From NCBI RefSeq assembly GCF_900199455.1, contig NZ_FZQR01000012.1, forward strand, positions 124,001 to 188,000: 64,000 bases of DNA, written 5' to 3'. The notes below the pieces were generated by a model. That model saw only the letters and a list, made by a program, of their open reading frames with translations, made no database searches and had not been told where the DNA came from. Origin of the DNA: Mesorhizobium carmichaelinearum (GTDB taxonomy: Bacteria > Pseudomonadota > Alphaproteobacteria > Rhizobiales > Rhizobiaceae). A program made the translations under genes and the position numbers. Of the stretch, positions 11,308-17,934 are shown piece by piece (position 1 is the stretch's first letter; each line of letters begins with the position of its first letter).

Positions 11308-11337
11308 ATATAGAGAATTTTCTGGAATAGTTCTAGA
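11308..11337 (-). promoter_or_regulatory. acnA promoter with candidate Irr (iron control) box
   Basis: On the minus strand CTATAT (11313-11308) is a good -10 and CTAGAA (11336-11331) lies 17 bases before it as a weak -35. Overlapping both spacer and -35 is TCTGGAATAGTTCTAGA (11321-11337), which matches 11 of 14 defined positions of the rhizobial Irr motif TTTAGAA-N3-TTCTAAA. Irr control of acnA is known in the Rhizobiales; here it is inferred from the motif only. Confidence 0.45.
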
Positions 11338-11404
11338 CAGTTGGAGAGCAAATTTGTGCGATGCGGCAGCGCTCGCGAAACATTGTTTTCAGGGCAGGCG
11401 AGGG

Positions 11405-12010
11405 ATGCGGCTTATCGCCGAAAATCTGGGCGGCGAACGCGGCGGCGAGAGCGTGTTTTCCGGCATTGGTTTTGCGCTCGAGGATGGCCAGGCGCTGGTC
11501 GTCACCGGGCCGAACGGATCGGGCAAATCGACCTTGCTCAGGATCATCGCCGGGCTGCTGCCGAAGGCGGAAGGCCGGTTGCTGCTCGAAGGCGGCGGCG
11601 ATGACTTTCCGTCGATCGCTTCGGCCTGTCACTATCTCGGCCACCAGAATGCGATGAAGACGGCGCTGAGTGTCACGGAAAACCTGCGCTTCTGGCGCGA
11701 CTTCAATGGCGGTGGCGATTCGAGCGTCGAAGAGGCGCTGGAGACTGTCGGGCTGGGTGGTATCGGACATCTGCCGTTCGGCTATCTCTCGACCGGGCAA
11801 AGGCGGCGCGCGGCGATCGCGAAGCTTTTGGTCAGCCGCCGGCCGCTGTGGCTGCTCGATGAGCCAACGGCGGGACTGGACAAGGCTTCGGAGGAGCGGT
11901 TTGCGGGGCTGATGGCGGAGCACTGTGCCGGGGGTGGGATGATTGTCGCGGCGACGCATCTGCCGCTGGGGATCGAGGCGGCGGAGTTGAGGATGGGGGA
12001 AGCCGGTTGA
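11405..12010 (+). CDS. ccmA: Heme exporter ATP-binding protein CcmA
   Basis: ATPase of the CcmABCD complex, which releases holo-CcmE for cytochrome c maturation. The 201 residues carry Walker A GPNGSGKST (35-43), signature LSTGQRRR (128-135) and Walker B WLLDEP (149-154), normal for CcmA. The frame is open far upstream, but ATG 11405 fits the family length and the start MRLIAENLGGERGG is typical. It is divergent from acnA. A 154-base palindromic element separates it from ccmB, where these genes usually abut. Confidence 0.93.
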   Translation: MRLIAENLGGERGGESVFSGIGFALEDGQALVVTGPNGSGKSTLLRIIAGLLPKAEGRLLLEGGGDDFPSIASACHYLGHQNAMKTALSVTENLRFWRDFNGGGDSSVEEALETVGLGGIGHLPFGYLSTGQRRRAAIAKLLVSRRPLWLLDEPTAGLDKASEERFAGLMAEHCAGGGMIVAATHLPLGIEAAELRMGEAG

Positions 12011-12025
12011 TGACGGTGCGAGGCA

Positions 12026-12179
12026 CCCCCCTCTGTCCTGCCGGACATCTCCCCCACAAGGGGGGAGATCGGCTGTCTCCTGCGATTTCGCCAATCACCA
12101 GCGTCGCAAAGACGAGCGGAGCGCCGAAGCGGCCAATCTCCCCCCTTGTGGGGGAGATGTCCGGCAGGACAGAGGGGGG
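12026..12179. repeat. Large palindromic element, family A (ccmA-ccmB spacer)
   Basis: 48-bp near-perfect inverted arms (12026-12073 and 12132-12179, one mismatch). The arms contain CTGTCCTGCCGGACATCT, and the core contains TTCGCCAATCACCAGCGTCG. Related elements lie at 15755-15933 and 49327-49543. It sits inside the ccm operon and would form a very stable hairpin in the mRNA. Confidence 0.9.
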
Positions 12180-12218
12180 CGCCACAGAACGTCGTCCTCA
12201 ACAGGGGACCACATCGTA

Positions 12219-12884
12219 ATGTGGTCCCTCCTGCTGCGCGACATCCGTCTCAACATCCGCGCCGGCGGCGGGGCGTTGACCGGCGTCATTTTCTTCCTCG
12301 CCGTCATCGCCACCATCCCCTTCGGCGTCGGGCCGGACCTGAAGCTGCTTGCCCGCATCGGTCCGGCGATCCTGTGGATCGGCGCGCTGCTCGCCTGCCT
12401 GCTCGGGCTCGACCGGCTGTTCCAGGCCGACCGCGAGGACGGCTCGCTCGATCTGCTAGTACTCGGCAACGATAGGCACATGCTGGCGCTGACGGTGCTG
12501 GTGAAATGCCTGGCGCATTGGGCAGGAAGTGTGCTGCCGTTGGTCGTCGCCGCGCCCCTGCTCGGCCTGTTCATGAACATGGAGCCGCTCGCCATCGGCG
12601 CGACCGCACTGACCCTGCTGGTCGGCACGCCGGCGATCACCTTCATCGGCGCGGCGGGTGCGGCGGTGGCGGTGGCGCTGCCGCGCGGCGGGCTGTTGAT
12701 CTCGGTGCTGGTGCTGCCTCTGACTATACCGGTGCTGATCTTCGGCGTTTCGGCGAGCTATGGCGCAACGGCCGATCCCGATCCCTTCCTGCAACCCTTC
12801 CTCATTCTTGCCGCGCTGACGTTGTTCCTTGCCGTGCTGGGGCCGGTCTCGGCGGCGCTGGCCTTGCGACATGGAACGGATTGA
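12219..12884 (+). CDS. ccmB: Heme exporter membrane protein CcmB
   Basis: Membrane subunit of the CcmABCD ABC complex, 221 residues with six hydrophobic helices (first at about residues 20-40). The N-terminal start LLLRDIRLNIRAGGGAL and the FQADREDGSLDLL segment are typical of CcmB. It looks intact, ending GPVSAALALRHGTD. In other alphaproteobacteria ccmC follows directly, but here the next recognisable gene is ccmD, 118 bases downstream. Confidence 0.93.
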   Translation: MWSLLLRDIRLNIRAGGGALTGVIFFLAVIATIPFGVGPDLKLLARIGPAILWIGALLACLLGLDRLFQADREDGSLDLLVLGNDRHMLALTVLVKCLAHWAGSVLPLVVAAPLLGLFMNMEPLAIGATALTLLVGTPAITFIGAAGAAVAVALPRGGLLISVLVLPLTIPVLIFGVSASYGATADPDPFLQPFLILAALTLFLAVLGPVSAALALRHGTD

Positions 12885-13001
12885 TGTGGGGCTGAAGGCC
12901 GCGACGCGGCGTCCGATTGCGAAGCCGAGGGCGCAAAGCTATGGGAAGGCCATGATCGAGCACGGTGAAGCAATAGCGGAAGGTTATGGGGAGTGCGTCG
13001 C
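12885..13001 (+). other. Short spacer where ccmC would be expected
   Basis: Only 117 bases separate ccmB from ccmD. ccmC normally occupies this place and needs about 750 bases. No frame here resembles CcmC, which has six membrane helices and a WGxPxWGxWWxWD motif. A 44-codon frame (12871-13005) starts inside ccmB at MERIDVGLKAATRRP and ends in an ATGA overlap with ccmD; it is hydrophilic and I do not recognise it. The neighbouring genes are undamaged, so a clean deletion or relocation of ccmC is the simplest reading. Confidence 0.6.
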
Positions 13002-13169
13002 ATGAGTGCGCATGCGCTCTACGTCACCGCTGCCTATGGCATCACCGCCATCGTGCTGGCCGGGCTGATCGGCTGGATCCTGTTCGACCAGCGGGCGCGC
13101 AAGCGCGAGCTTGCTGAGCTCGAAGCGGCCGGCGTGCGGCGGCGTTCCGACAAGACGGGGAAGCCATGA
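13002..13169 (+). CDS. ccmD: Heme exporter protein CcmD
   Basis: Small membrane protein of 55 residues. One transmembrane helix (about residues 8-28, YVTAAYGITAIVLAGLIGWI) is followed by a basic, charged tail, the standard CcmD layout. CcmD is needed for release of holo-CcmE from CcmABC. The stop overlaps the ccmG start (ATGA), so the two are translationally coupled. Position and topology make the call firm despite the short length. Confidence 0.85.
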   Translation: MSAHALYVTAAYGITAIVLAGLIGWILFDQRARKRELAELEAAGVRRRSDKTGKP

Positions 13170-13744
13170 GCAGCGAAACCGAAACGCCGCCACCCAGCCG
13201 CCGCCTGTTCGTGCTGTTGCCGCTGCTGGTCTTCCTCGGCCTCGCCGGCCTGTTCCTGTCGCAGCTTTTGTCCGGGCGCGATGTCTCGGAAGTGCCTTCG
13301 GCGCTGATCGGCCTGCCGGCGCCGCAGACCAATTTGCCGGCACTGGAGGGGGCAAACCTGCCGGGGCTCGATTCCAGGGCGTTCGCCGGCAAGGTCACGC
13401 TGGTCAATGTCTTCGCATCATGGTGCGCGCCGTGCCGCGAAGAGCATCCGGTGCTCTTGGCGCTGGCGCAGGACAAGCGGTTCGTGATGGCGGCGCTGAA
13501 CTATAAGGACCAGCGGGAAAACGCCCGCCGGTTCCTCGGTGACCTCGGCAATCCGTTCCAGGCCATCGGCGTCGACGAAGCCGGCCGCACCGCGATCGAC
13601 TGGGGCGTCTATGGCGTGCCGGAAACCTTCGTCATCGGCAAGGATGGCAAGATCGCCTACAAGCATGTCGGCCCGCTGACGCCGGAGTCGGCGCGGGATC
13701 TGCTGCTGCCGCAGATCAACAAGGCGCTGGCGGTTCCGGGTTAG
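13166..13744 (+). CDS. ccmG: Thiol:disulfide interchange protein CcmG/DsbE
   Basis: Membrane-anchored periplasmic thioredoxin of 192 residues that keeps apocytochrome c or CcmH thiols reduced. It has an N-terminal anchor (about residues 13-35), the active site WCAPC (C87, C90) within NVFASWCAPCREEHP, and the cis-Pro segment YGVPETFVIG. Length and motifs are normal for CcmG. It is the last gene of the ccm cluster here. Its final 21 bases, including the TAG stop, are tandemly duplicated. Confidence 0.94.
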   Translation: MSSETETPPPSRRLFVLLPLLVFLGLAGLFLSQLLSGRDVSEVPSALIGLPAPQTNLPALEGANLPGLDSRAFAGKVTLVNVFASWCAPCREEHPVLLALAQDKRFVMAALNYKDQRENARRFLGDLGNPFQAIGVDEAGRTAIDWGVYGVPETFVIGKDGKIAYKHVGPLTPESARDLLLPQINKALAVPG

Positions 13745-13774
13745 GCGCTGGCGGTTCCGGGTTAGGCGCTGGCG
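13724..13774 (+). repeat. Tandem duplication of the ccmG 3' end
   Basis: A 21-base unit ending in the ccmG TAG stop (13724-13744) is repeated exactly at 13745-13765, followed by the first 9 bases of a third copy. The duplication therefore lies just beyond the stop. Confidence 0.9.
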
Positions 13775-13779
13775 CCAGG

Positions 13780-13929
13780 CCCCCTCATCCGGCCGCTACG
13801 CGGCCACCTTCTCCCCGTGGGGGAGAAGAGGAAGGCGTCGGCGCAAGACAGCTCCTCTCCCCTAGGGGAGAGGTCGGATTGCCCCGAATTGCCTTTGCAA
13901 TTCGGTTTGGCAATCCGGGTGAGGGGGAT
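13780..13929. repeat. Palindromic element, family D
   Basis: Outer arms CCCCCTCATCCGG and CCGGGTGAGGGGG bracket several smaller palindromes, for example GGCCGCTACGCGGCC, CTTCTCCCCGTGGGGGAGAAG, CTCCTCTCCCCTAGGGGAGAGG and a CCGAATTGC/GCAATTCGG pair. It is a composite intergenic element between ccmG and the convergent DUF1127 gene. It shares the TTCTCCCC/GGGGAGAA motif with the small palindrome in ftsY. Confidence 0.8.
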
Positions 13930-13933
13930 TCCC

Positions 13934-14101
13934 TCAGCCGTAGATCTGCTTGTGGATCTGGTAGAGCATTTCCGAGCGGTCGGCGCGCATGTCGGCCAGA
14001 TCGCGGCTGGTGAAGCTGTCGATTTCGGCGACGAGGCGGTTGTAGTGCTTGCGCTTGGCAATGCTGCTGCGAGCGCGGGTCATGAGATCGTTGAAGATCA
14101 T
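13934..14101 (-). CDS. DUF1127-like small protein
   Basis: Protein of 55 residues, basic in its first half, with the sequence KRKHYNRLVAEIDSFTSRDLADMRADRSEM resembling the DUF1127 pattern of a basic helix followed by L-x-D-I/M-x-x-x-R. DUF1127 proteins are abundant in alphaproteobacteria and some bind RNA or affect phosphate, metal or sRNA control. ATG 14101 is preceded by AAAGGA eight bases upstream; an earlier ATG at 14125 lacks a ribosome site. A perfect 15-bp inverted repeat lies about 75 bases upstream. Confidence 0.7.
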   Translation of the reverse strand: MIFNDLMTRARSSIAKRKHYNRLVAEIDSFTSRDLADMRADRSEMLYQIHKQIYG

Positions 14102-14174
14102 AGCAAGGGTCCTTTCGTGCCGCATTCTGGCGGCGGGTTCTTCCTCCCTTGGTCAATACGGAACATGACATAGG

Positions 14175-14214
14175 AATGGTGCATTGCAAAAAGAAGATGT
14201 TGCAATGCACCATT
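14175..14214. promoter_or_regulatory. Perfect 15-bp inverted repeat upstream of DUF1127 gene
   Basis: AATGGTGCATTGCAA (14175-14189) and TTGCAATGCACCATT (14200-14214) are exact reverse complements with a 10-base spacer. No T-tract follows in either direction, which argues against a terminator. The position upstream of the DUF1127 gene (minus strand) suggests an operator for a dimeric regulator or a leader hairpin. I do not recognise the motif. Confidence 0.5.
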
Positions 14215-14385
14215 GCGCGCAGCGCATAGCCGGTTAATCGAGTCCTAAGGCGCGTGGCCACGGGCCGGACCTGGGCCGCACGGCCGTTCCTCTCCGTTTT
14301 GTCATACAAATTGCGGCGACTCCGTCTTGCCAGATCGATCGCGGGCTGGCTTGATCTGGCATCACCTGATGCCGGGAGGAAATGC

Positions 14386-15306
14386 ATGGCGGCCGCAGAC
14401 TATTACGAAATTCTCGATCCGCGCTTCGCGCGGCTGTTCAACGGCAACGCGCAGGTGGACAAGCTGTTCACCGGATGCCGCTGGGCGGAAGGGCCGGCCT
14501 GGTTCGCTGCCGGCCGCTACGTCGTCTGGTCCGATATCCCGAACAACCGCATGCTGCGCTACGACGAGACGGACGGCAGCGTCAGCGTCTTCCGCCAACC
14601 GTCGGGCAATTCCAACGGCAACACCGTCGACCGGCAGGGCCGGCTGGTCACCTGCGAGCATTCGGGTCGCCGCGTCAGCCGCACCGAATATGATGGCTCG
14701 GTCACCACGATTGCCGCCAAATGGAAGGGCAAGCGGCTGAATTCGCCCAACGACGTGGTGGTGAAGTCCGACGGCTCGATCTGGTTCACCGACCCGACCT
14801 ATGGCATCGACACCGACTATGAGGGCGACAAGGCCGAGAGCGAGATCGGCGCCTGCTACGTCTACCGGGTCGATCCCGATACGGGCGAAGTCGAGGCCGT
14901 CATCACTGACATGGTGAGGCCCAACGGGCTTGCCTTCTCGGTCGATGAAAGCCTGCTCTATGTCGTCGACACCGGCCGCACGCATGGCGCTGAGAACCCG
15001 GCGCATATGCGGGTGTTCAATGTCGGCAAGCACGGCAAGAAGGTGTCGGGCGGTAAGGTCTTCGCCGACTGCACCGCCGGCCTGTTCGACGGTTTCCGAC
15101 TCGACGCGGACGGGCGCATCTGGACGAGCGCCGCCGACGGCATCCATTGCTACGATCCGGACGGGACGCTGATCGGCAAGGTCAAGGTGCCGGAGGTGAC
15201 CGCCAATTGCGTGTTCGGCGGCGCCAAGCTGAATTGCCTCTACATTGCCGGCACCACCTCGCTCTATTCGGTGCGGCTGATGGTGAACGGGGCCAAGACT
15301 TTTTGA
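14386..15306 (+). CDS. SMP-30/gluconolactonase family hydrolase
   Basis: Six-bladed beta-propeller lactonase of 306 residues. Metal-site landmarks are visible: EGPAWF near the N-terminus, NSPNDVVVKSDGSIWFTDPTYG in the middle and RPNGLAFSVDESLLYVVDTG later on. Family members hydrolyse sugar lactones such as gluconolactone. No sugar-catabolic gene sits beside it, so the substrate is open. GGGAGGA lies 5 bases before ATG 14386; the frame is open upstream but lacks a better start. A palindromic element begins directly after its stop. Confidence 0.88.
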   Translation: MAAADYYEILDPRFARLFNGNAQVDKLFTGCRWAEGPAWFAAGRYVVWSDIPNNRMLRYDETDGSVSVFRQPSGNSNGNTVDRQGRLVTCEHSGRRVSRTEYDGSVTTIAAKWKGKRLNSPNDVVVKSDGSIWFTDPTYGIDTDYEGDKAESEIGACYVYRVDPDTGEVEAVITDMVRPNGLAFSVDESLLYVVDTGRTHGAENPAHMRVFNVGKHGKKVSGGKVFADCTAGLFDGFRLDADGRIWTSAADGIHCYDPDGTLIGKVKVPEVTANCVFGGAKLNCLYIAGTTSLYSVRLMVNGAKTF

Positions 15307-15479
15307 GTGAGACCGTTTGGAAATTCTACTCTGGCGGCCATCTGATGGCGTTTTCTGCGCTTCCGCGTTCTACTGCGTTCGCAGTAGAACTGAGCTCACG
15401 GACCCAAATGTCCGCTGCGCTCCGGTTCTCGAAACCACCATCATATGACTCGCCAGAGCGAATTTCGAAACGGTCTCTC
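15307..15479. repeat. Palindromic element, family F, copy 1
   Basis: About 29-bp terminal inverted repeats (GAGACCGTTT-GAAATTC-ACTCTGGCG against its complement) with an inner perfect hairpin TTCTACTGCG-TT-CGCAGTAGAA and the segment CTCACGGACCCAAATGTCCG. A second, longer copy is at 40791-41032. It fills the space between the lactonase and tautomerase genes. Confidence 0.85.
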
Positions 15480-15511
15480 GCCGGCGTTAGCTATTTGAAG
15501 GGGAGGACGTC

Positions 15512-15718
15512 ATGCCATTCGTCAACATCCGCATCGTCAAGGAAGTGATCGCCGCGGATCCGGCAGGCAAGAAGGCTGACATCGCCAAGAAAGTCACGGC
15601 GGCCATCATGGACGCCACCGGGCTTAGCAATGACGATGTCTGGGTGGTCTTCGAAGAGGTCAACGCCCGCGACTGGTATGTCGGCAAGACCGATGTCGAG
15701 ACGCTGCGGAAGGGGTAG
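15512..15718 (+). CDS. 4-oxalocrotonate tautomerase family protein
   Basis: Small enzyme of 68 residues. Proline follows the initiator methionine (MPFVNIRIVKE), giving the catalytic Pro1 of the tautomerase superfamily after Met removal. The motif GKKADIAKKVTAAIMDATG and the VWVVFEEV strand are typical. It would catalyse keto-enol tautomerisation, but no aromatic degradation genes are nearby, so the substrate is unknown. A GGGGAGG ribosome site lies about 6 bases before the ATG. Confidence 0.85.
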   Translation: MPFVNIRIVKEVIAADPAGKKADIAKKVTAAIMDATGLSNDDVWVVFEEVNARDWYVGKTDVETLRKG

Positions 15719-15754
15719 TCGGTTGCAGCCGTAGTGTGAACGTTATGAGAGGCA

Positions 15755-15933
15755 GGCGGGACAGCGCCCCCCTCTGTCCTGCCGGACATCTCCCCCACTT
15801 GGGGGGAGATCGGCCGTCATCCTGTGTTTTCGCCAATCGTCAACGTCGAAAAGTGAGCTGAGCGACGGGGCTGCCGATCTCCCCCCAAGTGGGGGAGATG
15901 CCCGGCAGGGCAGAGGGGGGGCGCTGTCCCGCC
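15755..15933. repeat. Large palindromic element, family A, copy 2
   Basis: Long inverted arms running from GGCGGGACAGCGC through CTGTCCTGCCGGACATCT, mirrored on the right with a few mismatches, around a core with TTCGCCAATCGTCAACGTCG. It is homologous to 12026-12179. It lies between the convergent tautomerase and FMN-reductase genes. Confidence 0.88.
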
Positions 15934-15957
15934 AGCCATCGCATGGTGGCCGCGGGC

Positions 15958-16488
15958 TCAACGCCCGCGTATGAAATCTGCGAAACCCTGCAGCGCATCG
16001 CGCATCGCCAGTACATTTCCCGGCTCATCCAAAATAACCTCCACCTCCGCCGGCTTCTTCCCCAGCAGGGCGATCTCCAGCCCGCCCTCATACATCGCAA
16101 ATGACATCGTCCGCATGATCTCGGCCAGTGCCGACCGCGCGAACAGCGAGCGCGGCGAGGCGTGGGTCAGCATGGCGGGTTTGGCGACGGCGGCGTCGCG
16201 CGAGACCAGCCAGTCGAGCGCATTCTTCAGCCCGCCCGGCACGCCGTGAGCATATTCGGGACAGGAGACGATAACGCCGTCGGCGCCGGTAACGGCGTCG
16301 ATCAGGAAGGCGGCTTCGCGCGGTGTCCGCTCGCCTTCGTCGTCGGGGTTGAAGATCGGCAAACGGCCGAGCCCGTCATAGACGGTGACGCGGCAGCCTG
16401 CCGGCGCGTTGCGCGCCAATGCCGCGACCAAGGCTGAATTGGTGGAGGCGGCACGGAGGCTGCCGGAGATGGCGAGGATGTTCAGCAC
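15958..16488 (-). CDS. NADPH-dependent FMN reductase family protein
   Basis: Flavodoxin-like reductase of about 176 residues. The FMN phosphate loop SGSLRAASTNSALV (near the N-terminus) and the later SCPEYAHGVPGGLKNALDWL flavin-binding motif identify the NADPH-dependent FMN reductase (ChrR/YieF/ArsH-like) family; it probably reduces quinones or other acceptors. The start is uncertain. GTG 16488 gives VLNILAISGSLR, right for the family. GTG 16536 would add 16 residues and overlap the upstream flavoprotein stop by 7 bases, allowing translational coupling. Confidence 0.8.
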   Translation of the reverse strand: MLNILAISGSLRAASTNSALVAALARNAPAGCRVTVYDGLGRLPIFNPDDEGERTPREAAFLIDAVTGADGVIVSCPEYAHGVPGGLKNALDWLVSRDAAVAKPAMLTHASPRSLFARSALAEIMRTMSFAMYEGGLEIALLGKKPAEVEVILDEPGNVLAMRDALQGFADFIRGR

Positions 16489-16529
16489 AGTGGGTGAAGC
16501 CAGTTCGGACGAATCGCGTCCGCAAAAGC

Positions 16530-17150
16530 CTACCACATGGTCTGCTTGTAATCGTCGGCGAGCCAGCGGTCGGTCGCCTCGACGGAATCGGCGAGTGCCA
16601 GCTGGTCGCGCAGGATCTGGCCGAGCGTTGGCAGCGTCGCGCGGTCATACCAGGTGTCCGGCTTCCACAGATCGGAGCGCATGAAGGCCTTGGCGCAATG
16701 CATGTAGGCGGCCTTGACGGCGACGACGATGACGCTTTGCGGCTCCTTGCCGTCGACGGCCAGGCGCTCGCGCAGACCGGCGTCGACGGTGATGCGGGCA
16801 TCGCCATTGACGCGCAGCGTCTCGTTCATGCCGGGGATGAGGAAAAGCAGCCCGACCGAGGGATTGCGCAAGATGTTCTCCAACGTATCCAGCCGGTTGT
16901 TGCCGGGCCGGTCGGGGATGGCGATGGTCCTGTCGTCGAGAATGGTGGCGAAACCGGGCTTGTCGCCCTTGGGCGTCACATCGGCATTGCCTTCGCCGTC
17001 TGACGAGCCGATCAGCACGAACGGGCTCTTGCCGATGAAGGAACGGCAATGGCCGTCGAGCGCCTTCAGTTCCTTGCGGATCGAGCCGTCGGTCGGGCGC
17101 GGCGTCTTGTAGATCGTCCGCAGCTCTTCGCGCGTGGTGATGAAGTCCAT
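16530..17150 (-). CDS. Pyridoxamine 5'-phosphate oxidase-related FMN-binding protein
   Basis: About 206 residues of the split-barrel FMN-binding fold. The segments FVLIGSSDGEGNADVTPKGDKPGF and RPGNNRLDTLENILRNPSVGLLFLIPG, with the late VDARI-like strand, fit the MSMEG_1061-type PPOX subfamily. The start ATG 17150 (MDFITTREEL) has GAGGGGCGAG just upstream; earlier in-frame ATGs lack this. It is followed at once by an NADPH-FMN reductase gene, so the pair may share flavin chemistry. The catalytic activity is not predictable from sequence. Confidence 0.82.
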   Translation of the reverse strand: MDFITTREELRTIYKTPRPTDGSIRKELKALDGHCRSFIGKSPFVLIGSSDGEGNADVTPKGDKPGFATILDDRTIAIPDRPGNNRLDTLENILRNPSVGLLFLIPGMNETLRVNGDARITVDAGLRERLAVDGKEPQSVIVVAVKAAYMHCAKAFMRSDLWKPDTWYDRATLPTLGQILRDQLALADSVEATDRWLADDYKQTMW

Positions 17151-17170
17151 CTCGCCCCTCTTCATCTGAC

Positions 17171-17213
17171 GCAATCCCAGACGGAAACCGCTGGCTACTT
17201 TTTCTGGAATTGC
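17171..17213. repeat. REP-like palindrome, family 1, copy 2
   Basis: GCAAT-CCAGACGGAAA paired with TTTTTCTGGAATTGC; a diverged copy of the inner palindrome at 4324-4366. On the minus strand its TAGAGC border provides the TAG stop of the adjacent ispZ-like gene (17215-17217). Confidence 0.75.
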
Positions 17214-17214
17214 T

Positions 17215-17871
17215 CTATTCGCCGGCCTGCTCTTCCTTGGGCTTTTCCTCAAGCGAGTGACGCATAATCAGCGGCATCTGGCTGAAGGTGAACAGCAAGG
17301 TGATAGGAACTGTGCCCCAGAACTTGAAATAAACCCAGGTCTCTTCCGAAAAATTGCGCCACACCACCTCGTTGAGCACGGCCAGGAACAGGAAGAACAG
17401 CCCCCACCGAAAACTCAGCTTGCGCCAGCCATCGGCATCAAGCTGAAAGGCGGAATCAAGGACATAGCCGAGCAGCGACCTGCCGAAGGCGAGCCCCCCG
17501 AGCAGCGTGACGCCGAACAACGTGTTGATGATAGTCGGCTTCATGAAGGCGAAGGTCTTATCTTGCAGGTAGAGCGCCAGCGCGCCGAACCCGAAAACGA
17601 CGATCGCCGACACCAGTGGCATGAGCGGCAGGCTGCGCGTCAGCGCCCAGGACGCGCTGAGCGACAGTGCCGTCGCGACCATGAAAAATGCGGTGGCGAT
17701 CAGGATTGGCTCGCCGAGATGGGTCAGGATCGGGAACTTTTCGGCCAGCCATTCACCGCGGATCGTGGTGAAGAAGAACACCAGGCCGGGCCCAAGCTCA
17801 AGCAGCAGCTTCAAGCCGGGGTTGATCGGCTTACGGCGTGGGTCTGACGGGTCACGTTCGAGGATGTTCAT
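17215..17871 (-). CDS. ispZ: Inner membrane septation protein A, YciB/IspZ family
   Basis: Polytopic inner-membrane protein of 218 residues with six to seven hydrophobic segments. The start KLLLELGPGLVFFF and the later LNEVVWRNFSEETWVYFKFWG and FTFSQMPLIMRH are strong YciB/IspZ signatures. Homologues affect septation and membrane integrity. It lies downstream of ftsY on the same strand, separated by a 63-base spacer holding a palindrome, which matches the rhizobial dapF-mtaB-ftsY-ispZ order. Its TAG stop lies at the border of a REP-like element. Confidence 0.92.
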   Translation of the reverse strand: MNILERDPSDPRRKPINPGLKLLLELGPGLVFFFTTIRGEWLAEKFPILTHLGEPILIATAFFMVATALSLSASWALTRSLPLMPLVSAIVVFGFGALALYLQDKTFAFMKPTIINTLFGVTLLGGLAFGRSLLGYVLDSAFQLDADGWRKLSFRWGLFFLFLAVLNEVVWRNFSEETWVYFKFWGTVPITLLFTFSQMPLIMRHSLEEKPKEEQAGE

Positions 17872-17886
17872 AAAAGTCCTTCTTAC

Positions 17887-17928
17887 GCATGATCTGGCCC
17901 AAAACCAGGCCGTTTCAACAGATCATGC
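17887..17928. repeat. GCATGATC-type palindrome between ispZ and ftsY
   Basis: Perfect 10-bp arms GCATGATCTG (17887-17896) and CAGATCATGC (17919-17928). It is the same general class as the palindromes at 39317-39365 and 40902-40948, which also carry a CATGAT motif in their arms. Confidence 0.65.
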
Positions 17929-17934
17929 CTTGTT

